Below, piece after piece: positions 33,242-42,972 of a DNA stretch of 64,000 nucleotides; the first letter of the stretch is position 1; every line of letters starts with the position of its first letter. The stretch is from Pseudomonas profundi (GTDB lineage Bacteria; Pseudomonadota; Gammaproteobacteria; Pseudomonadales; Pseudomonadaceae). The notes below the pieces were generated by a model. That model worked only from the letters and a program-made list of their open reading frames with translations. It ran no database searches and had not been told where the DNA came from. A program made the translations under genes and the position numbers. The DNA is taken from assembly GCF_008638305.1 (NCBI RefSeq), contig NZ_VTPZ01000007.1, forward strand, positions 9,437 to 73,436. The letters run 5' to 3'.

Positions 33242-34558
33242 ATGTTCGAAGCGCTAACCATACAAACCTATGTAAACGGCCAATGGCACGACGCCCTGGA
33301 TCTGAGCATCTCAGGTACGCAAGCTGTTGCGGACACCCGCGTTACGACTTCGTATAAGACAACATATCTGCATGATTTCTTTGACGTGATAGATAGCGTT
33401 TTCGAACATGCCGTCAGCTTGAACTTGCCGGTCAACTGGAGCCCTGAGGATACCAGAGGCTTCCCAGCCTTCATTCTCGACATCATTCCTGCTGGTCATG
33501 CGAGGAAGTCACTGATCAAGCGATTTAATGATGAAAAGCCCCCAGAGATAGATCTTGATCTGTTTCTACTGGGGAGATGTACGCCATCGCCCATCGGCAA
33601 CCTACGTATCAAAGAGTCCGTTGAGGCTCTTGAGGACACCGGGGCTGAAGCCTTCGCTCGCCAGGAAGTGGTTGAGCGTACCAATGATTTTCTTGAGTAC
33701 GCTTACGAGGCTGGGGCTGCACTGGGTGGCGCGACTGGCGCTCAGGGCGAAGCACCAAAGCTATTGCTGACCGAGGGGCGTGACGGAAAGCTTTACGCTG
33801 ATGCCATGCTTGATGATTCTCGCGTGCAATCACACGCATTAGTTAAGTTCGCTCGGAACAAGGTGACGGAGAACGACAAGAACATTCTTCGCGCTGAGTA
33901 CCAGTACTACAAAGCGGTGTCGCGTCTGGGCTTGAATACCGTTTCGACTCATGGTTTGAGCCTGGAAGAAGCCGAAAGGCCCAGTCTTTGGATGCCACGG
34001 TTTGACCGCATCGTGAATGGAGGGAGCGTCGAGCGTCTCGCCGTTGAATCCGTCTACTCCTTACTCGGTAACACAGAGCCTGGATCGAGACTCAAGCATG
34101 AGGTTGTGTTGTCGAAGCTGATTGAGTTGTGGTGCTTAAGCGGGCAAGCCGATGAGGTGCCAGAGCTGATCTTTGAATACATACGTCGAGACCTGCTCAA
34201 CCGAATTCTGGGCAACAGCGACAACCACGGTCGTAACACATCCATATTCCGGTACAGGGAAAGGTTTGATCTGGCCCCGATCTATGACCTGGCCCCGATG
34301 GTTTTGGATGCAGATGGCGTAACCAGGGCGACAAAATGGGAAGCCGAAAAGAAAGGGAGCCCAAGGTGGCGTGAAATTTGTGCCGGTTTCCCGGATTGGT
34401 ATGCCCCGGATTATCTGTATGAGCGTATCCGTGGCGCTGCCAATGAGTTCAGAGCGCTGCCGGATTTGCTCGTAGATATGCCCCTGGATATTCGTCAGTC
34501 AAAGGCTATCCCAGTGAATAATCTGGACTCGAATTTTGAGTTATGGGAGCTGCTATGA
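33242..34558 (+). CDS. HipA-like serine/threonine kinase toxin
   Basis: A 438-residue protein of the HipA family, which phosphorylates targets such as glutamyl-tRNA synthetase and causes dormancy. Features, counted from the ATG at 33221: glycine-rich loop GATGAQGEAPK (about 170-180), catalytic GNSDNHGRN (331-339, Asp334) and the metal-binding Asp of LAPIYDLAPM (356). I prefer the ATG at 33242 (MFEALTIQTY) because the operator-like repeats run through 33221, but either is possible and neither has a strong ribosome site. It overlaps the antitoxin gene by four bases. The toxin-first order reverses the E. coli hipB-hipA order. AT-richer than its neighbours, it looks acquired. Confidence 0.82.
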   Translation: MFEALTIQTYVNGQWHDALDLSISGTQAVADTRVTTSYKTTYLHDFFDVIDSVFEHAVSLNLPVNWSPEDTRGFPAFILDIIPAGHARKSLIKRFNDEKPPEIDLDLFLLGRCTPSPIGNLRIKESVEALEDTGAEAFARQEVVERTNDFLEYAYEAGAALGGATGAQGEAPKLLLTEGRDGKLYADAMLDDSRVQSHALVKFARNKVTENDKNILRAEYQYYKAVSRLGLNTVSTHGLSLEEAERPSLWMPRFDRIVNGGSVERLAVESVYSLLGNTEPGSRLKHEVVLSKLIELWCLSGQADEVPELIFEYIRRDLLNRILGNSDNHGRNTSIFRYRERFDLAPIYDLAPMVLDADGVTRATKWEAEKKGSPRWREICAGFPDWYAPDYLYERIRGAANEFRALPDLLVDMPLDIRQSKAIPVNNLDSNFELWELL

Positions 34559-35040
34559 AAGCCACGACCGGAGAACTGCGTAAACAACTGATCGAAGAGA
34601 TCATTCAGCTGCACACTGATGGTGAATTAACCCTCGGCATGGCTATTCGCAGGCTTCGTTTGGAGGTTACTGGTTTCGATCAGGAAACCTTTGCTCAAAT
34701 GTGCGGCATGTCCACCAGAGCGCTGTATCAGTTGGAAACAGACAAAGGTAATCCGACGTTGAGTACCGTCGATTCGATATTGCGTAAGTTTGGGCTACGG
34801 ATGGGGCTCATGGCTGCGATGCCTGCACACAGAAGGCGCGTTATTGCTGGCGAACGCAGCAGCGTATCTCAAATTGTTAAAGGTGAGGTCGTAAATCGCA
34901 AGGTCACCCACGCCATTTCAAGGGGGGCGAAGCCTAAAGGGACAGCGGGGAACAGACCTGCAGTTGGCACGTCGCGCAAAATCGCCAAAAAAGAGACTCA
35001 AAAAGATGGGCCAACCAGCGAGGGCGATGTCAGTCAGTAG
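34555..35040 (+). CDS. HipB-like helix-turn-helix antitoxin
   Basis: A 161-residue protein with a Cro/C1 helix-turn-helix (about residues 45-95: ETFAQMCGMSTRALYQLETD) and a long basic, Lys/Arg-rich tail (about 115-161) that E. coli HipB lacks. The ATG overlaps the HipA stop (ATGA), so translation is coupled. It should neutralise the kinase and repress the promoter through the TGCCGA sites. The tail could bind DNA or the toxin; I know of no equivalent. Confidence 0.78.
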   Translation: MKATTGELRKQLIEEIIQLHTDGELTLGMAIRRLRLEVTGFDQETFAQMCGMSTRALYQLETDKGNPTLSTVDSILRKFGLRMGLMAAMPAHRRRVIAGERSSVSQIVKGEVVNRKVTHAISRGAKPKGTAGNRPAVGTSRKIAKKETQKDGPTSEGDVSQ

Positions 35041-35203
35041 TTGCGAGTAACGTTGTCGAGGGGCCCGCTTCTGGCTCGCAAGGCGCCGCAACCTCTATCC
35101 CGCGCATCGAAAACACCGCTATTCACTTCACCGGGTCGGCCCTCCTCAATTCAGGGTTTACTGGATTGCCGAATCCGAACGAGGCCGGCAACCCAAACGC
35201 GCT

Positions 35204-35233
35204 CCTGGGGGTGTAGCGCGCCTGCGCTACGCC
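35204..35233 (+). repeat. REP-like palindrome, single arm
   Basis: CCTGGGGGTGTAGCGCGCCT then GCGCTACGCC, with GTAGCGC and GCGCTAC as perfect stem. It matches the forward arm at 21365-21395, and a short stretch upstream (ATCCGAACGAGGCC near 35173) also resembles the sequence between the arms there. It lies between hipB and the monooxygenase gene. Confidence 0.6.
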
Positions 35234-35281
35234 GATGCTCGTCTTCACCTTGGACATCCCGCACACCGCTAGCTTCGGCCA

Positions 35282-36268
35282 TCAACCGTCCTGCAGAGCC
35301 TCTGCAATGAGCTGCAGTGACATCAGCCGCTTCTCCGGATCGAAGATATCGCAGACGATCATCAGTTCGTCTGCTCCGGTGTCCTTGATGAGCTGTTGAA
35401 GGCCGCGGCGGACGCTTTCTCGGCTACCAACGACGCTGCAGCTGAGCATCTGCCCTGCCTGAGACTTTTCCTGCGGCGTCCAGTAGGTCTCGATATCCTC
35501 GATCGGGGGCTGCATCAGGCCGCGCGTCCCGCGAAAAAGGTCGGTGAACGACATCTGCTGTGAGGTAGCGAGATAACGTGCTTCTTCATCCGTCTCGGCT
35601 GCGATCACGTTGACCCCGACCAGTGCGTAGGGTTTGTCCGCCTGCGCCGATGGTTTGAAGGTCGAACGATAAACATCCAATGCCTGGTGAAGCGCCTGGG
35701 GTGCGAAATGCGATGCGAAGCCATAAGGCAGCCCCAGGGACGCCGCCAACTGCGCACCGAACAGGCTGGAGCCCAGAATCCAGAGAGGCACATTGGTGTC
35801 CACGCCAGGGATAGCCTCGATGCGCCGTCCGGCCTTCCTGGGCCCAAGAAACTCCTGTAGCTCTTGAACATCCTGGGGGAAATTCTCGGCGTTGGCCGGG
35901 TTGCGGCGCAAGGCGCGCAACGTCATCTGGTCTGTCCCAGGCGCACGGCCCAGCCCGAGATCGATGCGTCCGGGAAACAGGGTTTCCAGGGTGCCAAACT
36001 GCTCTGCGATCACGTAAGGGGCATGATTGGGCAGCATGATGCCGCCAGCGCCCACGCGGATACTGCTGGTCCCGGCGGCAATGTGGGCAATGACGACCGA
36101 GGTGGCCGCCGTCGTCACGCCAGGCATATTGTGATGCTCGGCCACCCAGATGCGGCGGTAGCCCAGACGCTCAGCGTGCTGAGCCAGGGTGCGAGCCTCG
36201 TTGAGTGCGGTACGTGGGTCTGCCCCTTGACGCACACGCCCAAGTTCAAGAATAGAAAGCGGGATCAT
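35282..36268 (-). CDS. Luciferase-like (LLM class) flavin-dependent monooxygenase
   Basis: A 328-residue soluble oxidoreductase of the LLM family. It begins [15 protein letters not shown], then has [50 protein letters not shown] and the closing [17 protein letters not shown], all typical of the YhbW/MsnO8-like group that uses reduced FMN. The ATG at 36268 follows AAAGGAA; the frame extends to 36352 without support. The substrate is not evident. It is inside the segment bracketed by the MFS duplication. Confidence 0.88.
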   Translation of the reverse strand: MIPLSILELGRVRQGADPRTALNEARTLAQHAERLGYRRIWVAEHHNMPGVTTAATSVVIAHIAAGTSSIRVGAGGIMLPNHAPYVIAEQFGTLETLFPGRIDLGLGRAPGTDQMTLRALRRNPANAENFPQDVQELQEFLGPRKAGRRIEAIPGVDTNVPLWILGSSLFGAQLAASLGLPYGFASHFAPQALHQALDVYRSTFKPSAQADKPYALVGVNVIAAETDEEARYLATSQQMSFTDLFRGTRGLMQPPIEDIETYWTPQEKSQAGQMLSCSVVGSRESVRRGLQQLIKDTGADELMIVCDIFDPEKRLMSLQLIAEALQDG

Positions 36269-36377
36269 GGAACGGTTTCCTTTGATAAAAAGTCGCCTGC
36301 GGGCAGGCGAGCTGTAAGACTGGGATTCAAGGCAACTGGATAAGCACAGCACAACCAGCCAAGCGGGCCGTATAGGG

Positions 36378-37094
36378 CTAATCCTTGTCCAGGCGGATGG
36401 TAGAGTCCACCGAAAAGTTGGAGTCGTTCAATTCGTTCACCTTTTTGCCCAAGACGCGACGGTGCAGGAACGAAATACCCTGCCGGGTACGCCAGGACGT
36501 AGGAGTCAATGTGCTCCCAGCATGGTCGCTTTTGATGTTGAAGTCTCGAGTGGCGCTAATCGGCCGGGGTTCCGGGCCGTACAGAGCGATAATCTGGATA
36601 CTCAGAGATTCCAATTGTATGTCACCCTCGGGGCAATAGCCCCGCATCGGGATGCCGGCATGCCGCGCCAGGCGGTTGACGAGGCTATGAAACGTACCGA
36701 TATGCATATACTCACCCGAGAGGAGTGGGCCCTGTCGAGTATTCTCACGAACGTTCTCGGGCGTCACCGATACAGCTTTCCGATTGCCCTCTTCATCCTC
36801 ACGCTCCTCAGTAGCGGACTGTTCGAAATCCGTGACATCCATTGTGATATAGCCCGCCGAGGTTTTGAGAGTAGCGAGAAGATACTCCACATAGATCGCC
36901 TCCTTGCTCATGTTGCTGATGATGCACAGCCCGTCCAGATCCTTTTGCCTGCCGCGGTTGATGATCACCCGGGGCGTGCGCTGCCGGCGAAAGCCGAAAT
37001 ACAGCAAATGGGCGTATATCAGCCAGATAAGCATCGTAGCGATGTTGACGCCGATCTGGATTATCGTCTGGTTTGCTTCGATCCACTCAACCAT
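36378..37094 (-). CDS. Single-helix membrane protein of unknown function
   Basis: A 238-residue protein with one N-terminal membrane helix ([21 protein letters not shown]) and a cytoplasmic domain of mixed helix and sheet ([38 protein letters not shown]). I recognise no function; similar proteins occur in Pseudomonas. It lies 109 bases upstream of the monooxygenase gene on the same strand, inside the MFS-bracketed segment. No strong ribosome site precedes the ATG, though GAGGAG lies slightly too far upstream. Confidence 0.6.
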   Translation of the reverse strand: MVEWIEANQTIIQIGVNIATMLIWLIYAHLLYFGFRRQRTPRVIINRGRQKDLDGLCIISNMSKEAIYVEYLLATLKTSAGYITMDVTDFEQSATEEREDEEGNRKAVSVTPENVRENTRQGPLLSGEYMHIGTFHSLVNRLARHAGIPMRGYCPEGDIQLESLSIQIIALYGPEPRPISATRDFNIKSDHAGSTLTPTSWRTRQGISFLHRRVLGKKVNELNDSNFSVDSTIRLDKD

Positions 37095-37189
37095 GGGCTA
37101 AACGAAAACTCCTCGATTAACAAATGTCGGGCAAGATGCCGTGCGCGTATGACAATGAAAATTGTGATTTCGTGCACATTTCAAGCACG

Positions 37190-37547
37190 ATGTTATCGGC
37201 CTGGGCTGTCCACTGCTTGGTGATGGGCGCTTCGGTCAACGGACTGTTTGCGATGATTCAGACAGTGCCACGGACCAAGTGGCGCCCCGCTGCATACCCA
37301 TCGCGTTCAGTTTCGCGGCGCTGTTCTTTGCCTTCGGACAATTCCTCAGCGCCGCCATCGCCGGCTGCCTCGCTGGCTGATCGAAACCACCGGCGGCTTC
37401 ACCGCCGCGTTGAGCTTCTGCTCCTTGGTGCTGTCGGTGGGCTTTGTCCTGGCGCTACTGATCCGCCGCTTTCCCAAAGAGTGGGCGGTTGGGGAGCCGA
37501 AGGGGGTGTCGATCCAATCCTCTGAAGGCTCGGATGCAGCGAGATGA
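37190..37547 (+). pseudogene. Degenerate 3' fragment of the MFS transporter gene
   Basis: From about 37216 to 37550 the DNA follows the MFS gene 3' end (32731-33065), including GGTGATGGGCGCTTCGGTCA and the stop context AGATGAGCAA. A short patch before it, TATCGGCCTGGGCTGTCC, matches an earlier part of the gene, so the copy also has an internal deletion. Frameshifts (a one-base loss near 37262 and an insertion near 37366) make it non-functional. It is in direct orientation with the intact gene, about 4.5 kb away. Confidence 0.85.
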
Positions 37548-37689
37548 GCAAAGGAGCGACGGGTGCGAATTTGACCAATCGCTAGTTGCCTTGAGCGGCA
37601 GCAAGCGACCAGAAGTGATCATCGGCTGTCTAGGAAATCCGCGGCGATTCACCTTTCAGCCAGTTCATTGATGAAAAAGATAGGGAGCA

Positions 37690-40600
37690 TCAGATGGCCG
37701 GTGTTACGAAGTCGTCGCGCATTCTGAACGCTGCGGATGAGCCGCTTTCGACAAGTACGTCGAGCACATGCAGAATCGCCTCGCGTAGGGTAGGATCACG
37801 CTTGAGTTCTAGCGGGCGTGAGTAGACATGCCGCTGGAGCAGGCTTTCGAGTATGAAAACGGTGTTGGACTCGCGCAGCATGTCAGAGCTACTTCCCCGC
37901 CGGAGTGCATTTGCGATGTGCTCAAAAGCTGCTGGCATGGAGTGCTCGCCGATGTGGTAGAGAAAACGGGCGTAGCTGTCCAACACGATCGAGACCGGCG
38001 GCAGCGCATTGAACAGCAAGTCGACGTTATGGGCATAGCCTTCTAGGCTCCGCCAGTGTCGGACATCGTCCTTCCACCACGAGGTCAGGAAGATCGTCGA
38101 GAGCACCTCGCCACCGTATGGATGCTCGCCATCCAGATGGGCAAGCCACTTAGCATGCTTGATCCTTTCGGCAAACAGGTTCCACAGGAACCAGTAATGC
38201 TTCGTGTTGGGATTGCGGTCCTCGCTGCTGGTGAAGCCTTGGATGACGTTGTGGACTTCGCGTGGGTGCCTGTCAACCGCGTCGAGGATGGGCTGAAGGA
38301 CTTGCTCTGCATCGGCGTCTGACGCACGCATCACAAATTGCTGAATGCAGTCAGATATCGACTGCTCCCAGTGGAAGTTCCGGTCACGCCGGTGGGGGGA
38401 GCGGTCGTGCTCGCGATTCCAGCAGTCGACCAACTCTTGACTGGCGCGCCTGTGCGCAGCCACTGCCAGAGGATTGCTGGGCACTTGGCCGAAAATCACG
38501 AGGACCTTCGCGGACGCCTCGGCTCCGAATACCTCCGTGATGTCGAATCTGATGTGCTCATCTTCGGCGATTGTTTCGTCTTTCCAGAAGCACCGGCGAA
38601 CCTCTGTGGCTGCGGTAGCGGCGATTGTGTCCAGCGCGTTCCGCTTGTCGTAACGCTTCTTCACCTCGGCCTTCCAAGCGCAATCGGCAATAGCGGCCTC
38701 TTTCGCGATGGCGTTTACGGAACGAAGGGCAAGGGCGGGATTCGCAGCCCAAAACTCGTCGTCAATGCCCCAAGTGGCATACGAGCGGACTTCGTCGATC
38801 GGGTGGGTTAAAGCAGTAATAAAGGCCTGTCGTACGCGCAGTGCTTGGGTTTGCTTAACCGGCTTGGACAGGAGCAGAGGTACCACGAAAGCACACGGGC
38901 GATCTGCGAGCATTGAAAACCGCTGCGCGCGGTTTATGGTCTCCCAGTTGTCCGCGCCGCTGGAAATTTCGGAGCAGATAATATTGCTGCACCAGTCCTG
39001 CTCTTGCGATGACATCTCCTCCCAGTGATCGCGGACACAAACGGCGGCGACGAAACCGGGGGCGTTTCGACTGCTGTCCGGGTGTTCGGTTGTATGGTCC
39101 ATCTCCTGCGCACCTGACAGCTTCTCCCTCCATTGGGCCGGGTCAGCAGAGTCAGAGTCGCGCTGGAATATCTGGAGACCCCAATTGTAGATGGCTAGCC
39201 GGGCATTCATTTCTCCCGCCCCCCGTGCGCTCTCATCAATGAGTTGCTGCACTTCGGGGGTAGCAGCTTTAGGTTCGAGGCTGATGTAACTCTTCGAAGG
39301 CTCTTTGTCTTCCTCATCGAATGTCGTGGTCAATGCTGGTTGGGCTTTGGCTACGACATACTGGCGCAAGTCCATCCGATGAAGGGCAAGTTGCCATATG
39401 AGGTCGTCTTCGTTGCGCTTGTCCGACGAAGGGAGGGTTGCGATGTACTTGTCAATGGTCGCGTGGACCCGTTGGGCCAGAGGGCCGAATTGCAGGTTTG
39501 CGATAGCCACCTCGAGGTCATGTTGACGATGCGGTAGCTCGTTCGATGTCTTTCTCTCCTCTTCATAGAGTTTGTTTTGGGCGTTCAGAGTAGGGAACAT
39601 TCCTGCAAGCATCGACGTCTGGCGCTCGCTGGCCATTCGACTGCGATCAATCAAGATGTAGTCCTGCACAGAAAGCAGTACTAGAAGTGCCTCTCCGGAT
39701 TGGAGAGGATGGGCGGTTGCCACGCTTGCGACGACCGCCGCTAGCGCTGCCGAATCGCTGCGCTGCAGGATCTCGAGTAGTACTGCGTCTAATCCCGTGG
39801 GATGGGACTTTGCATACTCAAGCAGCCATTTCTCGAGAGCCATTAGCAGCGACTGGAGAACATACGGGCTGACACCCAAACCACGGTACATCCCCCAAAG
39901 CCGTTGATTCACCCACTGTTTTCGGGTCATCCCGTCTGCGAACGTTAGTTCAGCTTCCCAAGCGGGCTCTAGACGGTCACGAAGAGGTGGATGCGCGTAC
40001 CACTCGGCGCTGTGATTGAAGATATCTATCAAGAAATCGAGCCCCATTCTCGGGTGGCGCGTGATCAGGTTGAGCCACGGCCCCCTAAAGGCGCTGGCAG
40101 GGAAGAAATCGTGGTTCAGGTATCTCTTGATGCCAAAATAAAGTTCGATGTCTAGGGATGAGCGGCCGAAGGACTCCCCGCCCAGATACTCCTTCGTCGC
40201 TAGAAAAGCATCCATTGCAATTGAAATTAAAAGATCCGGGAGGTCACGGGCTGCAGGCGCACCATCAAGGCCCGCAAGAAGTATGTTGCTGAATTCTTCG
40301 GAGACGGGGTCTCGGCGGCGTCCTTCCTTGATCTGCCCGCGCAGAACGGCTTCGAATCGCCTAGGGTCGGCTTTCGGGATCTTGGCAATAACCTTGAGAA
40401 CGCGTTTACGGGTATCGCCCCTTCTGTGGTTCTCAACGCTCGGGAGGAGCCAATAAGCAATTCCGGCGATGTGATCAGCACCTTCGATGTCCGGCGTCCA
40501 CCAGCTGACGCCGCGCACGGCATCCTCGATCAACGCAAGAAGCAGTGGAGAGTCTTCCTGTCCGAAACTTCCAATGTTGCGATGAATCAGTCCTACAACG

Positions 40601-42771
40601 CTCGCCCAGACCTCGCCGTCCGGTATGCTCAGGATGGAGCTGTGGCCGCGCACTCCGGCAAGCCAGGCTGGCGATGTCATACAGGCAACGCGCAGTAGGT
40701 GGATCACCCGCTTGAGTATGGCGCGGTCATTGGCGAGCAAGGCGGCCTCGTGTCGGGCCAGGAATTCTGGTGCAGAAGGTGCCTTCAGCAGTGATACCAG
40801 CGTATCGTCTCGGAATTGAGCGGGCACATCGGCTTGCGTGATGGTTGCTCTGAACAGCCGATCAGCAGCGGGCGCGTCGCGGTCAACCAGTTCGGCAATC
40901 CACTTCCGGTATGAGCGGCGTACCGCTGGGTGCGGGCCAATAGCGGAGGACAGCGTCTTGAACGATGTCTCATCCGTGAGGTGCTGTTCCTCAATCCATT
41001 GGAGGATGGCCCAATCCTCAAGCACATCGTGCGCTGTAGCAACAAGCAGAGGTTTTCCGTCCGGCGAAACAACGAGGGAATCCTGTTTAAGACGATCGAT
41101 GGCTGCAGCATTAAGTCCTGTAGCGAGCACATGATCTGAAAGTGCGCGCGCCCTACGTACAGCCAGCACCTGCAAAGCTTCTTCGCGTAGACGCGGCATA
41201 CCGTTGGCGGGACTGTGATCCTCGCGCACGATCTGTCGCCAAAAGACAGCTCGGAAATCACGCTCGCTCTCTGGAAGTGGACGTCCCGTGTCCCAGGGAA
41301 TCTGGAGTGCCTTGTCGATAAAGTATGGGTTGCGAAGGATCTCGCGCAGAGGCGGACTGCCCAAGGGGACCGCCAGCGACGGAAATGCCGTCTGGAGCTC
41401 CTGTAGTTCGGAGTCGTCGAGCGGCGGAACCTCGATGACTGCGTGGTCAATTCCCGCAGGCTGGAGGAAGCTGGCTTTCACCTGCTCTACGGAATAGTCT
41501 CGACAGGTCATGACGATGCCGAGGCCGTCGTCGCCCTGAGCCAGCGTCATCAGATCACTGAAGGCGTCGCGTGTTGGTTTTTCGAGCAGGCGTTCGACGC
41601 TCTCGATGACGAGCACCTTGCGGTCCTGCGCGCCGAGAATGGCCTGTAGCTCTGTGGCGCGTGCAGGAATCTGACTGCTGTGCAGTGTTTCATCAATGTG
41701 AGCGACGGCGAACTCCTCAACCCGGAATCCGAAGGTGAAGAATTCGCGAGAGAGAAAAGACACCGCCTCCTTGCCAATGACAGACTTGCCACTACCAGCG
41801 GGTCCCGCGATCAGGACAACTTGCTTCGCTTCGAGGGCTTCAAGAACTTTCTGGATAATCCCAGCGCGCTGCAGGTGAAAGGTCGGTCCAATCGTTTTGC
41901 GGATTTTCCTCAGGACGAAATCCGTATGGTTTCGCAGGGCTGTCAGTACGTGTTTCTCTTGCGTTCCCACCTCGCTGTATGACTGGACAAGAGCATCTGG
42001 AAGGTCAGTGCGTTTCAGGCTTCGAGCGGCTGGATTGGCGTCGCTGGTAAAGGACAGAAGCCTGTTCCAGGCCGCCGTCGCGCTTGCGAGCGGATCTGAG
42101 TCAGTGGACTTGAGAGCGAGCAGTGTCTTGATATGAGCTTCGGTCTGACGGGTCGATGTGTGCAGATCGAGGCTCAGGACGTGTAAGACACACAGGAAGG
42201 GCCACAGATCTTCGGCAGTCACTGGCGTGTCTTCCAGTGCGCTGACAATCGTGCAGAGTTCGTTGCACTGGGAGACTGACTTCTTGGAGATGAATCCGTA
42301 GAGAGACAGTCGCCGCTGGAATTCTTTGCCATCAGCGGCCCCCCTGGCGCAGTCGAGCAGCCCAGCGAAGTTTTCGAGGAGTGTGTTCGTGCCACGTAGA
42401 GTGACGAGGACAAAGCGATCGTACTGGGGGTTGAAAGGGTCGGCTTTCTTGAAGTCTTTCCAGAAATCGCCAACAGCTTTCTTGCACTCATCGTCGGCAG
42501 CACTGATCGTGAGGCTGCGCTTCACTTGCCCGACAAGTTGTGCCGGTGCTTCACCTTCCCGCTCGCAGACTACGAGGAAGTCATCCGTATTGAAACCGAG
42601 ATGCTCTGTCTGGAAGTGGACCTCTGCAACACTTCTATCAGTCAGTATCGGCGGGATGCTGCGGACGAGCAGTTGCGCCAGCCAATAAGCCTCAACATGC
42701 TGCTCGAAGTAAACGCCTGCGCCCCCGGTGGCAGCTGGACTTGAAACTCGCTCTTGATTTTGACCATCCAT
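37690..42771 (-). CDS. Large nuclease-STAND NTPase protein, Avs/AVAST-like defence candidate
   Basis: A 1,693-residue cytoplasmic protein; residue numbers below count from the GTG at 42780, but the ATG at 42771 follows AGGTGGA and is preferred. Residues 1-110 look like a Cap4-type PD-(D/E)xK nuclease: Glu26/Glu30, Asp66-Asp67 in NTDDFLVV and the QVKRS motif (85-89). Residues about 300-500 are a STAND-type P-loop NTPase: Walker A GPAGSGKS (326-333), a Walker B-like VLVIESVERL (389-398) with Glu-Ser instead of Asp, and MTCRD (424-428). The remaining 1,100 residues are helical repeats, the sensor region in Avs proteins. Avs proteins detect phage terminase or portal and cleave DNA. The family link is from architecture only. 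Confidence 0.7.
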   Translation of the reverse strand: MDGQNQERVSSPAATGGAGVYFEQHVEAYWLAQLLVRSIPPILTDRSVAEVHFQTEHLGFNTDDFLVVCEREGEAPAQLVGQVKRSLTISAADDECKKAVGDFWKDFKKADPFNPQYDRFVLVTLRGTNTLLENFAGLLDCARGAADGKEFQRRLSLYGFISKKSVSQCNELCTIVSALEDTPVTAEDLWPFLCVLHVLSLDLHTSTRQTEAHIKTLLALKSTDSDPLASATAAWNRLLSFTSDANPAARSLKRTDLPDALVQSYSEVGTQEKHVLTALRNHTDFVLRKIRKTIGPTFHLQRAGIIQKVLEALEAKQVVLIAGPAGSGKSVIGKEAVSFLSREFFTFGFRVEEFAVAHIDETLHSSQIPARATELQAILGAQDRKVLVIESVERLLEKPTRDAFSDLMTLAQGDDGLGIVMTCRDYSVEQVKASFLQPAGIDHAVIEVPPLDDSELQELQTAFPSLAVPLGSPPLREILRNPYFIDKALQIPWDTGRPLPESERDFRAVFWRQIVREDHSPANGMPRLREEALQVLAVRRARALSDHVLATGLNAAAIDRLKQDSLVVSPDGKPLLVATAHDVLEDWAILQWIEEQHLTDETSFKTLSSAIGPHPAVRRSYRKWIAELVDRDAPAADRLFRATITQADVPAQFRDDTLVSLLKAPSAPEFLARHEAALLANDRAILKRVIHLLRVACMTSPAWLAGVRGHSSILSIPDGEVWASVVGLIHRNIGSFGQEDSPLLLALIEDAVRGVSWWTPDIEGADHIAGIAYWLLPSVENHRRGDTRKRVLKVIAKIPKADPRRFEAVLRGQIKEGRRRDPVSEEFSNILLAGLDGAPAARDLPDLLISIAMDAFLATKEYLGGESFGRSSLDIELYFGIKRYLNHDFFPASAFRGPWLNLITRHPRMGLDFLIDIFNHSAEWYAHPPLRDRLEPAWEAELTFADGMTRKQWVNQRLWGMYRGLGVSPYVLQSLLMALEKWLLEYAKSHPTGLDAVLLEILQRSDSAALAAVVASVATAHPLQSGEALLVLLSVQDYILIDRSRMASERQTSMLAGMFPTLNAQNKLYEEERKTSNELPHRQHDLEVAIANLQFGPLAQRVHATIDKYIATLPSSDKRNEDDLIWQLALHRMDLRQYVVAKAQPALTTTFDEEDKEPSKSYISLEPKAATPEVQQLIDESARGAGEMNARLAIYNWGLQIFQRDSDSADPAQWREKLSGAQEMDHTTEHPDSSRNAPGFVAAVCVRDHWEEMSSQEQDWCSNIICSEISSGADNWETINRAQRFSMLADRPCAFVVPLLLSKPVKQTQALRVRQAFITALTHPIDEVRSYATWGIDDEFWAANPALALRSVNAIAKEAAIADCAWKAEVKKRYDKRNALDTIAATAATEVRRCFWKDETIAEDEHIRFDITEVFGAEASAKVLVIFGQVPSNPLAVAAHRRASQELVDCWNREHDRSPHRRDRNFHWEQSISDCIQQFVMRASDADAEQVLQPILDAVDRHPREVHNVIQGFTSSEDRNPNTKHYWFLWNLFAERIKHAKWLAHLDGEHPYGGEVLSTIFLTSWWKDDVRHWRSLEGYAHNVDLLFNALPPVSIVLDSYARFLYHIGEHSMPAAFEHIANALRRGSSSDMLRESNTVFILESLLQRHVYSRPLELKRDPTLREAILHVLDVLVESGSSAAFRMRDDFVTPAI

Positions 42772-42972
42772 AGTGTCCACCTAATATGGTAACCATCCCC
42801 CTAATCGGGGCGGCAGCTGCGTTCAAAGCCTGCCTCGATAACTACATCATGCGAGCGCTCAAACGGCCCGCGCTACGCTCCAACCGATCAAGATAACAAG
42901 AATGTAGGAATATCATTAGTTTAGTGGGGTCCCTACTGAGAGTATGGGCCGCTATCGGCCAAAAGCATCCGT

